64,000 nt of DNA from Chamaecrista fasciculata (GCA_003254925.1 QANZ01010384.1:4387-68386), one strand, 5' to 3'; counted from the stretch's first letter, positions 45,167 to 56,870 are shown. Program-made: numbers and translations. The notes: generated by a model from the sequence alone, not told the origin.

Positions 45167-47356
45167 ATGGGTTCAGAAACCAATCCAAATCTCCCAGTGA
45201 TTGACTTCAACAAGCTTGACTTATTGGGAGGCCAAAATTCTAATGAGTGGGAGGAAGTGAAATCACAAGTTTACAAAGCTCTTGAAGAGTATGGTTGCTT
45301 TGAGGCTTTGTTTGATAAGGTCCCTTTAGACCTTTGCAAATCCTTATTTGTTGCACTCAAACAGCTTTTCGATCTCCCTTTTCAAACCAAGCTTCGTAAT
45401 GTGTCTAAGAAGCCCTACCATGGTTACGTTGGCCAACACCCTCATATCCCACTTTATGAGAGCATGGGCATCGATGATGCAAACATCTATGAGAAAGTAG
45501 ATAACTTGGCGAAGAACTTGTGGCCCCAAGGAAACCCTAGTTTCAGGTTTCTTCTTAATTTTATTGTATTGGTCAAAGTGTAAATTTGGTCTCATATCTT
45601 TTGTTCAGTTCCCAATTTGGTTCTATATATTTTTTGTTATACATTTGGTCTCATATCTTTGGGTTAGTTCTCAATTTGGTCTCATATCTTTTTTGTTGCA
45701 AATTTGATTTCTGATCTATGAATCAATTATATAATTGGTCCTATATTTGTAGGTTAGTGCAAAAGTGATCTCATATCTTTGCAAAATGATCAACTAACGA
45801 TTAATCTTTTTGCAAAGTTATAGGACTAATTTTGCAACTTAACCAAAAAATATAAGATAAAAAATGATATAGGACCATATTTGGACCTTTTGCAAAGATA
45901 TAAGACAAAAATGCAACAATACAAAAAAATACAGGACCAAGTTGGGAACCCAGCAAAAAAAGAGACAAAATTTACACTTTGACTTATCGTATTTATTGAC
46001 TGTCTACCTTTCGAATGTTGAATGAATTTACTTTTTATTTTTATTTATTATACAAAAAAATTTTAATTTTGTGAATAGTAAAATATTTAACTTTATTCGC
46101 CGTGACTATATAATGAACTGATGAAAAAACTTATGAAAATAAGTGTTAACTAACCTAAATTTTCCTCTTATCTTACTCTCAACTTGTGTTATATTTCCAT
46201 TTTCTTCGTCATTTATATTGGCAGCAAAACTATACAATCGTTCTCCAAGCAGTTATCTGATTTGGATCAGATTGTGAGGAAGATGGTTTTAGAGAGCTTA
46301 GGTGTTGAGAAGTACTTGGATGAACACATAAATTCAACCAATTACCTTATGAGGGTTATGAAATATAAAGCTCCTCAAACTGAAGAAACAAAGTTGGGAT
46401 TAACTTCACACGCAGATAAGAACATAGTGAGCATATTGTACCAAAATGAAGTTGAGGGGTTAGAAGTTGAAACTAAAGATGGAAAATGGATCACTTACCA
46501 ACCTTCCTCACCTCACAGTTTCATCGTCATGATTGGCGATTCTCTCCATGTAAGCAAACTCCATTTCATTTATTTTTCATTACATAAAATTTGTCGTTAA
46601 TATTTGATTAAAGTTCTATAAATAATAAAACATATCAAAATATGAAACTTTGAGGATAAAAAATCAGCAAATAAGCATTAGGGACCAAATTAACAATTGA
46701 TATAAAGTTTGAAGATGAAAAAAATATTTTTGCTTTATTAAATTTATATGATGTTCTTCATATACTTATAATTTATGAATTTTATTAATAGAAGTAAGAA
46801 ACGTGGTATTAATTAGATTCATATCAAAAAGAAAATATAAAATTGTTACAAAAAAATATAAAATATAAAAAAGAAATTTTTGTAAGATTTATTATTATAG
46901 AGAAATCATATAAATATAATTTAATTCAAATATAGAAAAAAAGTTATATGAATTATTTCAATTTAATTTATCATGATTTCTGTCTTTAATTATGGTATTG
47001 GGTAAATTGGAATTTATCCTACAACAATAATTAATAAAAAGTTGTTAGAAATTAATTAATATAATGTCTCTCTTAAACCTAAAAAGGAAAAGAAATTAAA
47101 AATGCAGGCATGGACAAATGGGAGGGTACATTCGCCATTTCACAAAGTGATGATGAAAGGAAATGAAGCAAGATACTCAGTTGGACTATTTTCAATACCA
47201 AAAGGAGGGTACATAATCAAAGCTCCTGAGGAATTAGTGGATGAGGAACACCCTTTGCTCTTTAAGCCCTTTGATCACGTTGAGTTTCTCAAGTATTACT
47301 ACACTGAAGAGGCACAAAGAGATAAATATGCTTTCAAGACATACTGTGGCCTTTGA
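45167..47356 (+). CDS. AOP-type 2-oxoglutarate/Fe(II)-dependent dioxygenase, gene 2
   Basis: Exons 45167-45546, 46225-46549 and 47108-47356 give 317 residues with GT..AG introns at the same places as gene 1. Iron ligands are H189 and D191 (LTSHADKN) and H247 (SPFHKV); R257 and S259 (ARYS) are the 2-oxoglutarate contacts. It differs from gene 1 by one extra Leu (DLLGGQ) and scattered substitutions, such as Gln to Glu in GLEVETKDG and Leu to His at the exon 2/3 junction (GDSLH). Intron 1 holds a 414-bp MITE (45571-45984) absent from gene 1. All catalytic residues are present, so the gene is probably functional. The substrate is unknown. Confidence 0.95.
45571..45984. mobile_element. MULE-type MITE in intron 1 of gene 2
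   Basis: The ends are GGTCAAAGTGTAAATTTGG and AAATTTACACTTTGACT. Flanks TATTGTATT (45562-45570) and TATCGTATT (45985-45993) match at 8 of 9. Gene 1 intron 1 shows the uninterrupted counterpart (TTTATCCTATTTATCGAC). Same family as 15189 and 55425. Confidence 0.85.
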
Positions 47357-47904
47357 TTTGATCACGCTCAATGTAAAATTTCCAACAATAATAAGTCATG
47401 GGTGTCGATTTGGATTTGAGCTTACTTACTGAAATCCTTTCTTTTTTTTCTTTTTGTAAAAGGGTCATTTTAAGTTCAAAGAATTTGTTAAGAATAACTT
47501 CATAGCTCTGAATTGTTGTATTTGAACTTAAAGCAAAAGAAATATAATCAATTTAATTTGCTTGTTTGATTGTACATGAAACAAATGGTATACTATCAGG
47601 ACCAATTTGACATTGTTTGCTGACAACCCTAAATAGATAGAGAAAGTAGTCTTTGAGAACAATATATATATAGCTCTGAACTAGTCCCATTCGAACTTGA
47701 AATGTGAGAAATATGACTATATTTAATAATTTGGGACTAAAATGAAATATTTTACCCATATTTAGGACCAATTTGAACATTTCAAAACATAAAAGACCAA
47801 ACTAAATATTAAAAAATACATTTAGGACCAAATTGATCTTTTAACCTTTCTTTTTTAGGTATGTGACCTTTACGAAGCAGAAGCAAGCGAGAGAAAATAG
47901 AGCT

Positions 47905-48455
47905 CTTAAAATGGGTTACGCTCTATGGGTTAGCCCATAACCGTAGAAAATAGGCTTTATTAAGGTTTTATTATCTTCTTTTAAAAAATTATTTTTGACA
48001 TAATAATATAATATTTTAATTTTTTTTTATATTTTATATATTTTTTAAATGCAAATAAAGATAAATATTAAGTCAAAAATGATTTTTTAAAAGAAGATAC
48101 TAAAAATCATATAGTGATGGATGGTTAAATAATGAATAATTTTGTGAAATATATATTTTTTACTCATTTTCGCTTCTACATTAATAATTTTATTATGTAA
48201 TTTTGAAAATATTAAATAATTATCTAAATTGCGACTTGTGAATTTATCATGTAATTTTGATTCATATAAAAAAATTATATAATTGAAATTTTACTTCCAT
48301 TTATATTTTAAAAAACAAAAAAAAATTAATAAAAAGCTCATAGGGTTAGCCTTAAGCGCCAATAGAGCTGAGTTGAGTTAAAATTTGTTAACCTAAGTTT
48401 AAGTAAGACTTTTCTTTAGGGTTATATAGAAACAAATTGTTGATAGCTCTTGGTG
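47905..48455. mobile_element. Repeat element, copy downstream of gene 2
   Basis: Relative of 42640-43290 in the same orientation, sharing the TTAAATGCAAATAAAGATAA and AATAATTTTGTGAAATATATA tracts. Ends are not crisp. Non-coding. The 47357-47904 stretch before it is the gene 2 downstream region and contains nothing I recognise. Confidence 0.5.
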
Positions 48456-48639
48456 ATATTGAACGAAGTGAGTAGCGTAGAAAAATCATTAATGATACAA
48501 AGAAAAAAAAAAGTAAACATGTAAATCAGTAAATCTGACTTTTCTTGGTTGCTGTAACTTGCAAAAGCAACATCAATGTCCAAGAATTTCATTTGCACAG
48601 TATAAAAAATAGAGATTGTTGAAATAAGGTAACCGTCAA

Positions 48640-49183
48640 CAATTTGGTTCTTAACTGTGATATATTAATCTTTAAATTTAAGTTGATTTTATATTTTTTT
48701 ATTTTTGAATTTTGTGCTTAATTTTTACTTTTAATCATTGAATTTATTGTAAATGTATTTTTTATTTTGTTTATGAATTTAATACCAGGACTAATAAATC
48801 ATATCGTTGACAATTGCAATATTTAGGAAATGATTTGTTGACTCAATACAAAATTGAAGGACCAAATCATAAGTTTTTTCTAAATAAAATTTATCCCAAC
48901 ATATGATTAAATTGCAATATTAAGTCAAAATTTATCCTTCCATAATTTAAAAATAAAAATTTCATCATCTAGACAAAATATATAAGAACAAAGAAGATTA
49001 AATTGCAATATAAACAACAATAGCACCAATTGTTCATTAGTTAGTATAACAACATCACATCACTGAAAATAAACTCCTTAACTATTCTCTCCTCTATTAT
49101 GTATATTTTAAGATTAATATTTGAATATCTTTCGTTATCAACGTCCAATTTGTCCTATTAGTTAGTTTTTCTTTTTTTTTTTT
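48640..49183 (+). promoter_or_regulatory. Orphan dioxygenase promoter cut by a LINE
   Basis: The part from 48865 matches the promoter of truncated gene 3 (37540-37910), down to TTGTCCTATTAGTTAGTTTTTC, where the T run of the LINE begins. The expected gene beyond it is absent: the LINE, its nested LTR and then the BAHD gene follow. It is therefore the relic of a fourth dioxygenase gene. 48640-48860 is a degraded foldback repeat. Confidence 0.55.
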
Positions 49184-49202
49184 GGTAAACTGAAGAAATT
49201 CA

Positions 49203-49752
49203 TTAAAATGCTAAAAAGAAAAAGGGTTCAGAAACAAAGTACCAAAGTTTACTGTTACAGACCCTTGCATTACAAAAACCAAACAAATCAAAAAGAAACT
49301 GCGACGAAATGAAAGTGGGAACAGAATTAAAGATAGTGAAGGAAGAGTTCAGCTCTCTTCCAAAGTTTGCAAGACCATCGGCAGGTTGATTGGCCTCCCT
49401 GAAGACATGTCTAAGCTGGTGATTCTCCAAAGAGTCCAGAAGCAGCCTGCAGTTTAAAATCAGTATAGAGAAGGTGTAGATGAGAGATGTTATCATTAGA
49501 GATCAGATCAATAGCGGTTTTGGAGTCCGATTCAATAATGAGATTTTTTATGTTATTATCCTTAGCAATTTGCAGACCAAATTGAATACTCCAAACTTCA
49601 GCTTTTAAAATGGTTCCATAACCAATAAACAGCGAAAAACCTGTAACCCAATTACCATCCGAGTCCCTAATGAGACCACCAGCCCCAATGTTCGATTCTT
49701 TGGCAGATCCATCACAATTTAATTTAAAAAAAGAGGGAGGGGGTTTTACCAT
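49203..49752 (-). pseudogene. LINE RNase H domain
   Basis: KLNCDGSAKESNIGAGGLIR, AEVWSIQFGLQIAKDNNIKN, LIIESDSKTAIDLI, then after a frameshift HVFREANQPADGLANFGREL. This RVT_3-type RNase H degrades the RNA of the RNA-DNA hybrid during reverse transcription. The frame changes near 49490-49411, so it is inactive. Confidence 0.88.
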
Positions 49753-50714
49753 TTGACAGGAAGAGAGAAATTCGAAGTTTTACAAGAAGAAATATCAGAA
49801 CAGAATAAATATTCCATTGCTTTTGACATACCCATGTTAATGATATTTTGTGAGTTAAAGGCAACTTTGTCAAAGATTAGTTTATTTCGAGCCAACCAAA
49901 TTGAGCGCATAATGAAGGGAAAGATAATCTGCCAACAAATGGATTTGAAGTGGTGCTTATTATCAAACCAGTTTTTCCTAAGCCAGGAGTTAAAAGCATC
50001 ATTTGGGGGAGATATGTCCTTATAGATTCTAGACCAGATGACATTTACATGAGGGCAATCAAAGAAGATATGCTTAAGAGATTTAGGACAATTCAAACAA
50101 AGGGGACAAGTAGGAGATGTAGAACAATTTTTTTTAAACAGATTTTCTTTAGTGGGGAGGGCATTTTGACAGATACTCCACAGAAAAAGTTTCTCCCTAG
50201 GGGAAGTTGGATGCTTCCAAATCCAATTAAAATCAGATTTTTGCAAGTGATTGAAGCAGGAAAAATAAGCAGAAGAATTTGAGAAAGACCCATTACTAGA
50301 GAATTTCCAAGAGATAGTGTCAGGAATGAGATTAGAAAGAGATATAGAAGTGCTCATGATAGCTTTATGAATATAATCAGGCAAGGGAATGGAGGTGGAG
50401 ATGTTTAAAATTCTCGAATTAGTGATAAAAGTTGAAATGGTAGAGTTGTTCTCATAGTGATTAAGAGGGCCCTGGATAAGGTTTCTAATTGGACCAAAGG
50501 GAAGCCAACTATCATTCCAAAAATTAATGGTAACCTCGTTACCAACTTTCCATAGGATGCCATTATTAAGAATAGAGCAATCTTTATTAAGGCTTCTTCT
50601 AATATAAGATTGTTGATGAAAATTTTTTGAGAGCTTATGGCCATACTTAAGAGAAAGGGTTTGGGTGCTAAGGTTCTTATTGTTAGTAAAAATGTTCCAT
50701 TTAATTTTTGCCAT
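49746..50714 (-). pseudogene. LINE zf-RVT (C-terminal) region
   Basis: A 322-codon open stretch contains VGNEVTINFWNDSWLP, SWKFSSNGSFSNSSAYF, FNWIWKHPTSPREKLFLWSI, NCSTSPTCPLCLNCPKSLKH and IFFDCPHVNVIWSRI. This is the plant LINE module with a CX2C..H-type zinc-binding motif that follows the reverse transcriptase. It is the best preserved part of this LINE. Confidence 0.88.
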
Positions 50715-50791
50715 GAAACAAGCATTAACTAATTTTGCTTTTCTAATACCTAATCCTCCTTAAGTTTTAGGGGCTGCCACTTTGTTCCAAT

Positions 50792-51400
50792 TTAAATGAT
50801 GAATTTTCCTGGTATTGGTATTGTGACCCCAAAGAAAATTACTATTAATTTGGTTAATCTTCTTAAGAGTTGAGGTTGGAAGATAGAGAGATTGCATGGC
50901 ATGAGCAGGAGTAGCATTGAGAGTGGAATTGATGAGTTGAATCCTGCTAGCCATGAGAGAGAATTACATTTCCAACCCTGAAGTTTCCTATTCATGTTAT
51001 CTAAAATAAAGTTGAAGTCTGAAGGTTTATAAAAAGGCTTAAGGGGGAGACCAACATATTTTCCAAGAGAAGAAGAGACATTAATATGAAGCATAGTAGC
51101 AGCAAAAGTTCGAAAATCATGAGGGACATGATCAGAAAACCATAACTTGGACTTGTCAAAGTTTATCTCAAGTTTAGAGACCTTTGAGAAGTTATGAAGA
51201 CATCTTTGAATGGTGTTTAAATTTTTCTTAGTGGCTTTGGCAAAGAGAAGAATGTCATCAGCGAAAAGAAGGTGAGAGATATTAAGGTTAGTTTGATTAT
51301 GTCTAAAAGTAAAGGGGGACCAGTTTTTAGTTTGAACTTCATTAGAAATGGTAATAGAAAGAAATTTCATGGCAAGAATAAAAAGATAAGGAGATATGGG
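50792..51400 (-). pseudogene. LINE reverse transcriptase, second part
   Basis: Begins at the LTR junction with ISPYLFILAMKFLS, then the active site LLFADDILLFAKA, LEINFDKSKLWFS and GKYVGLPL. The FADD box is intact. It joins with RGIRQGDP at 53500 once the 2.1-kb insertion is removed. Confidence 0.88.
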
Positions 51401-53486
51401 TGATGGAGATTGTGCCCTAGGGTCAATCATCCTATAGATATGTTGGGAACGTATCAATTAATTTATGGAGATAAATTAATGGTTATCATATTATTAGCAT
51501 GTTTACTATGATAACAGTCCATGATTAATTATGAGATAGTTAATCTAAACAGTCCCTGGTCGCTCATTCGAGTGGGAGCTTGAANNNNNNNNNNNNNNNN
51601 NNNNNNNNNNNNNNNNNNNNNNNNNNNNNNNNNNNNNNNNNNNNNNNNNNNNNNNNNNNNNNNNNNNNNNNNNNNNNNNNNNNNNNNNNNNNNNNNNNNN
51701 NNNNNNNNNNNNNNNNNNNNNNNNNNNNNNNNNNNNNNNNNNNNNNNNNNNNNNNNNNNNNNNNNNNNNNNNNNNNNNNNNNNNNNNNNNNNNNNNNNNN
51801 NNNNNNNNNNNNNNNNNNNNNNNNNNNNNNNNNNNNNNNNNNNNNNNNNNNNNNNNNNNNNNNNNNNNNNNNNNNNNNNNNNNNNNNNNNNNNNNNNNNN
51901 NNNNNNNNNNNNNNNNNNNNNNNNNNNNNNNNNNNNNNNNNNNNNNNNNNNNNNNNNNNNNNNNNNNNNNNNNNNNNNNNNNNNNNNNNNNNNNNNNNNN
52001 NNNNNNNNNNNNNNNNNNNNNNNNNNNNNNNNNNNNNNNNNNNNNNNNNNNNNNNNNNNNNNNNNNNNNNNNNNNNNNNNNNNNNNNNNNNNNNNNNNNN
52101 NNNNNNNNNNNNNNNNNNNNNNNNNNNNNNNNNNNNNNNNNNNNNNNNNNNNNNNNNNNNNNNNNNNNNNNNNNNNNNNNNNNNNNNNNNNNNNNNNNNN
52201 NNNNNNNNNNNNNNNNNNNNNNNNNNNNNNNNNNNNNNNNNNNNNNNNNNNNNNNNNNNNNNNNNNNNNNNNNNNNNNNNNNNNNNNNNNNNNNNNNNNN
52301 NNNNNNTTGAAATTTGAAATTCAAATGAGATTTGATCTAGATTTCAAATGGATGAATTAAATATATTAAAGTAATATTTTAATTCATAATTTATAGGGCA
52401 AGTCGAAATTCTAGGTCCATTGGTTTTAAAATATTAATGTAATATTTTAAATCAATAAACTAGAGTTTGAGACTTGGTGAGATTGACTTAAAGATATTGG
52501 GGCAATTCTTTAATTCAATATTGTTTGAAAAATAAATTAGTTATAACTATCTAAGAGTTAGTTAGTTATTTTTGATTTATTAAATTCAACAAAATATTAA
52601 GGGAGGTTGGCGCATGGAAGGAGAGAGAGATTTGGGAAGATTTGATCTTCCAAATTGATTCTCCAAGATTGCATTTTGATTCCAATTTTAATATTAAGGT
52701 AATATTTTAAATTGGAAATCAAGTCATAAAATTGTGATATTAAGATATCATAATCTTATGGTTTGATAATTATATGATTTTAGGGTTTCCTAAAATTATA
52801 ATTATCAAAGTCCCCAAACCCTATAAATAGGAAGCCATAAGTCGACTTATACATGCCTAATCAAGAGAGAGAAAATTTCGATTTTCAATCTAGGTTAGAG
52901 AGAGAATTCACAACTTGAGAATTGGATTCTTGAGAGTGAAATCACAAAAGGGTGAGAGCCTCATGCACATAGAAAAGTCGACTTAGCCTAGTTCTTCTTA
53001 GAGAGAAAATTCGATTTTCTCTTGGTGAGGAGAGAGAAAGAAAAACGCAATCTTGGTTTCCTAAAGAGAGAAAGTGGCGCACAATATTAAGAGTTAATAT
53101 TGTGTGACAAGGTTGTGTGGGATCAAGAAGAGTTCTTGATCAAGGCGCCAAGAGTTCTTGATAATTCAAGAAGAGTTCTTGAATTTAAAAGAACACCCGT
53201 AGATAAAGGTTCCGGATTCACTTGAGAAGTGAAGGAGGCTAGCACCTAGGCATCTCCAAACTGTTCGTGTGGATTACCGGCGGAGGAAGGACGCGTCACG
53301 TGGACTTCTTGGGAACGCCCCGTTCAACTAAACGATTGAAACTCGTGAGGTATACCACTTAACCAAAAGTTTTAAATTCAGCTAGCGGATCCGTTCGGGA
53401 ATTCTAGGACCTGAGTGTTTAAAGTTTTTTTTTAATTTACTGTTTTACATGCTTCCGCTGCCTTAGGCGCCCTTGAATTCCCAACA
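51401..53486 (+). mobile_element. LTR element (probable solo LTR) inside the LINE
   Basis: It opens TGATGGAGATTGTG and closes GAATTCCCAACA, with a perfect 5-bp duplication ATGGG (51396-51400, 53487-53491). Removing it restores the RT phrase RQGDP-ISPYLF. No polyprotein is visible in the sequenced part, but 51585-52306 is an N gap, so a short internal region cannot be excluded. Related pieces are at 26466 and 38120. Confidence 0.85.
51585..52306. other. Assembly gap (722 Ns)
   Basis: Unknown bases. The frames running through it are artefacts. It lies within the LTR element, a typical place for an assembly to break. Confidence 0.99.
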
Positions 53487-53491
53487 ATGGG

Positions 53492-54462
53492 GTCTCCTTG
53501 TCTGATGCCTCGTTGAGGTTTAAAAGAAGAAATTTTTTTTCCATTGACAATAGTAGTATAGTTAAAGGAGTGGAAGAGAGAGGTGAAAAGGTTAATCCAT
53601 TGAGGGGGAAAACCAAAAAGATGCAGCATATGAAGAATGAAGTTCCAAGAAATAGTGTCAAAATCTTTATTCATGTCTAGCTTTAATATCATCCAACCAT
53701 TCTTAGATTTAGAACGTTGCATAGAGTGCATGGTTTCATGGGCAGTGATAAAAAGATCATTAATTAGTTTGTTTCCCTTTCATGAAAGCTCCTTGAAAAG
53801 GAGAGATAAGGTTATTAAGGAGAGGTTTCAAACGATTGGCAAGAAGTTTGCCTAGAATTTTGTAGTGAGTTAAGCATAAACTAATAGGTCTGAAATGAGA
53901 AGGTTTTGAAGAATTCTTAATTTTTGGAATAAGGCAAAGAAGAGTAGTACCCCAAGAGGGTGGTATGCTCCAGTTTTGAAAAATCTTGGAAATGAGATCA
54001 AAGAGTTGAAATTTAGTGAAGTCCCAAGTTTTTTTGGGTAAAAGAGAGCATGTAGGCCATCCTCCCCTAGAGTTTTAAGAGGATTTATACTAAAACAAGC
54101 TTCTTTAATTTCAGCGTGATTAGGAGGAGTAAGAAGAGAGGTGAGGTTCTCGTGGCTGACGGTAGGTAAGTTAGGGAGAGTAAAAGAGAGATTTAAATAT
54201 GACCTAGCAAGAGAATAAATATTTTTGAAATATTCCATAAGAGTGTTAGCAATGATATTTTGATCCCAAATGTACTCAGACTCATCATGATTAAGAAGAC
54301 AGGAAATTTTATTTCTTCTTCTCCTAAAAACAGCATTTTGGTGAAAAAATGAAGTATTTCTATCAACTACGTTAACCCAATTTAAATGAGATTTCATGTG
54401 CCAAAGTTCATCCTCTTGCTTTAGGATAATAGAAAGCTGATTCTGAAGTTTACATAACATAT
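53492..54462 (-). pseudogene. LINE reverse transcriptase, first part
   Basis: The frame from 54462 carries HMKSHLNWVNVVDRNTSFFH, IKEACFSINPLKTLGEDGLH and later, in another frame, LKLDMNKDFDTISWNFIL, ending RGIRQGDP at the LTR junction. A frameshift near 53870 and several non-consensus residues show decay. Beyond 54462 the sequence changes to a GGACAAAGTTTTATTTTGGTC repeat, so the LINE is 5'-truncated there. Confidence 0.85.
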
Positions 54463-54594
54463 AGGACAAAGTTTTATTTTGGTCTTTCAAATTTGTTCAA
54501 AGTTTCGTTTCGATCTCTCGAGTTTTCTTTGTTTTGTTTTAGTCCCTCAAATTATCAAAAAATTTCATCATTGGTGCTTTAATTTTTTCATAGC
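54463..54594. repeat. Fragment of a GGCCAAAGTTTTATTTTGG-type TIR
   Basis: GGACAAAGTTTTATTTTGGTC, then TTTAGTCCCTCAAATTATC. This matches the terminal region of the Mutator-like elements at 57559 and 61997. Only one end is present, between the LINE and the BAHD stop codon. Confidence 0.45.
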
Positions 54595-54595
54595 A

Positions 54596-56810
54596 TTACT
54601 CGACAACATAATTAAGAGCTGCGAGTGCTTGTTGAAACACAAGTTCAAAATCTTGTAATTCAGCCTTTTTTAGCACCAATCCCACCTCAATTCCACCTTG
54701 TTCATTCCCACTTTCAGCCAAGGAAATACATTTTAGCCCTGTTATGATCTCAATTTTTCTAGGCCTTCCAAACCCAAAATCTATTTCATAAACCCTCAAG
54801 TTTGGTGACCCATAAATTCGTGTAGGTTCTCCTACCATGGATTTCAATAACCCACACATCCACATCTCTGCATTTTCTATATTCTCACTCTTAATTTCAG
54901 ATATTGATTTTTCAATCACTTTCACTGCAGCAACCATGCCATCTTCTCCCATTAACTCTTTCCTTTTCACTGCTACACAACATGGAGCTATGCAGTTTCC
55001 AAAATATGTTTGGGGTAATTGATAATCAAGACGGTTTCTACAGTCTGCTGGAAAGAAAAAACACTCTTCTTCTTCTTCTTCTTTGTTACCTAATAAACCT
55101 TTTCCATGTCCTGATTTGATCAAGCAAACCCAAATAAGAGCGCTTGTGACCACAAATCTTGACACATTCTTGATGTCATCACACTGATTCAAGATCCATT
55201 TTTTCAATCTCTCTGTATCTCTCTGACTTAGTACAAATGTTACCTTAACAGTGTCAGCTTGAGTTTGAGTTCTTGGGCAATATTCTTCCTTCCATGTTGA
55301 CCGCCTATTGAAATATTGTGTCAACAAAATGGCTTCAACACCATTTGGATCTTTGATGACTTCCCTGTTGTTGGGAATTTTTTTATAAGAAGAGGGAACA
55401 AGGGGAAAACTCATAAAATTTTTAGGTCAAAGTGTAAATTTGGTCCCATATTTTTTGCTCAATTCTCAATTTGGTCCTATATCATTTTTTGTTGCACTTT
55501 TAGTCTTGTATCTTTGAGTCAGTTCCCAATTTGGTCCCATATCTTTTTTTGTTGCAGATTTAATTTCATATCTTTGCAAAAGGATCAACTAGAATTTGAT
55601 TCTTATGAGATCAATTCTGCAACTTGACCAAAAGATATGAGATAAAAAATGATATGGGATCATATTGGATAGACTTTTAGCAAAGATATGAGGCTAAAAG
55701 TGCAACAAAGAAAGATACAAGATCAAATTGAAAACTTTAACAAAAGATATGAGACTAAATTTACACTTTGACCAAATTTTTAAATTTTATTCAAAGCTCT
55801 ACCATGATAGATATAAAACAAATTCTTTTTATAGAGGAAATAAACATATAATTAAATAAAAGAGAAATAAGATAAAATAATAACTCACTTTTAAAATCAT
55901 GAGATCGGATCCACTGCAATGAGTTTCACTGGAGTGCATAGTGTGACACATAATGCAGGAATTTAAATGATATGCATCATTTCATAATTAGAGAATTAAA
56001 ATGAAACACTATGTTTCCATCTTGTTGTGTCGGTTCCCACCGTGGTTCCATGCTCTAAAATCATGTACCATGCATTAACTAACTCCTATATATAACTAAG
56101 TCAATTAAGATAATAATTTCTTGTTTCAATAATAATTATAACAATAATAATTTTTCCAAATACCTGTCGTAGAAAGGGAGTGAATTTTCAAGACAAGCCA
56201 AGTCTCCAGCAGTAGCCTGATGACGACAAACACAAGCCCATGATTTCATGAAATGGGTGAAGCATCGTCCGTCCACCGCGTGGCGATAGGAGGCACCAAT
56301 ACAAAGTCCATGGTTAGGGAAGACCGTGATTTTCAAAGCTAAAAGAGGGAAAACCAGAGTATTATTATTAGTGTCATCACAAGTTATGGGTGATGATAGA
56401 ATTGGGACAAGGTGATCAAATTCTTCAAGGTCTCGTTGGTGGTTGGATACAAGATGTGTGAAATCAGAACTAGATTCAATGACTGTGAGAGGAATAGAGT
56501 CATGGGGTGTGCAACGAATGAAGGGCTTGTGAAGTGGCGATGATGGACAGAGAAGATTTCCAGAGAGAGGGAAGAAATGGAGAAGAGTGAGGGACAGAGA
56601 GTGTTTGAGATTTGGGAGTAGAGATTTCTGAAAGTGTTGAGTTGTGTGAGGGAATTCATAAAAGAAAAGGCGTTTCACAAAGTGTGGTCCTATCCATGGA
56701 ATGTCAAAAAATGTGAGAGGAAGAGAGGTTATTGTGGGACTAGGACTAGGACTAGCCCATGGAGTAACCTTACAACACTCTACAACCTTGTACTTACAAG
56801 CCTTTTCCAT
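54596..56810 (-). CDS. BAHD acyltransferase (YFGNC clade) with altered HXXXD motif
   Basis: Two exons on the minus strand, 56810-56164 and 55364-54596, give 471 residues, normal for the family. The start MEKACKYKVVECCKV is preferred over the upstream hydrophobic leader. Splice sites are GACAG|GTATTT and AACAACAG|GG, restoring FYDREVIKDP. BAHD enzymes move acyl groups from acyl-CoA to alcohols or amines in the cytosol. YFGNC (336-340) and the LTFFD start (33-36) place it with anthocyanin/phenolic-glycoside aromatic and malonyl transferases. DFGFG (411-415) replaces the usual DFGWG. The catalytic motif reads R-H-A-V-D-G at 176-181: only two residues separate His177 and Asp180, where three are required, so one codon appears lost. 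The rest is open, which suggests recent loss or altered function. Intron 1 (799 bp) holds a MITE. Confidence 0.9.
55425..55773. mobile_element. MULE-type MITE in the BAHD intron
   Basis: The ends are GGTCAAAGTGTAAATTTGG and AAATTTACACTTTGACC, with a perfect 9-bp duplication AAATTTTTA (55416-55424, 55774-55782). Same family as 15189 and 45571. It lies 60 bp from the exon 2 acceptor. Confidence 0.9.
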
Positions 56811-56870
56811 ATGGTGTTTCAGGAGGAGGAAGAGAAAGAGAAAGAGAAAGCGAAATAGGATGATGATCAA

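Larger units (their letters stand above)
49184..54462 (-). mobile_element. 5'-truncated L1-type LINE split by an LTR element
   Basis: In minus-strand order it shows the region after the endonuclease (HMKSHLNWVNVVDRNTSFFH, 54400), the RT front (INPLKTLGEDGLHALF; LKLDMNKDFDTISW), the RT motif RGIRQGDP at 53500, then an LTR insertion, RT continuing at 51400 (ISPYLFILAM, LLFADDILLFAKA), the zf-RVT domain (50714-49746) and RNase H (49752-49203; KLNCDGSAKESNIGAGGLIR). A T run at 49171-49183 is the complement of its poly(A) tail. The endonuclease is missing and the frame is broken several times, so it is dead. Confidence 0.93.

Noticed and set aside
51545..52324. Long open frames of 245-259 codons
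   Set aside because: They are made of N gap bases and carry no information.
55316..55627. Open frame through the BAHD intron MITE
   Set aside because: It reads the repeated phrase TTGGTCCCATATC of the MITE and overlaps an intron with good splice sites.
56811..56870. Upstream start for the BAHD protein giving a hydrophobic leader
   Set aside because: The leader is encoded by a TTTC-type low-complexity stretch, and BAHD proteins are cytosolic; MEKACKYKVVE matches the family start.
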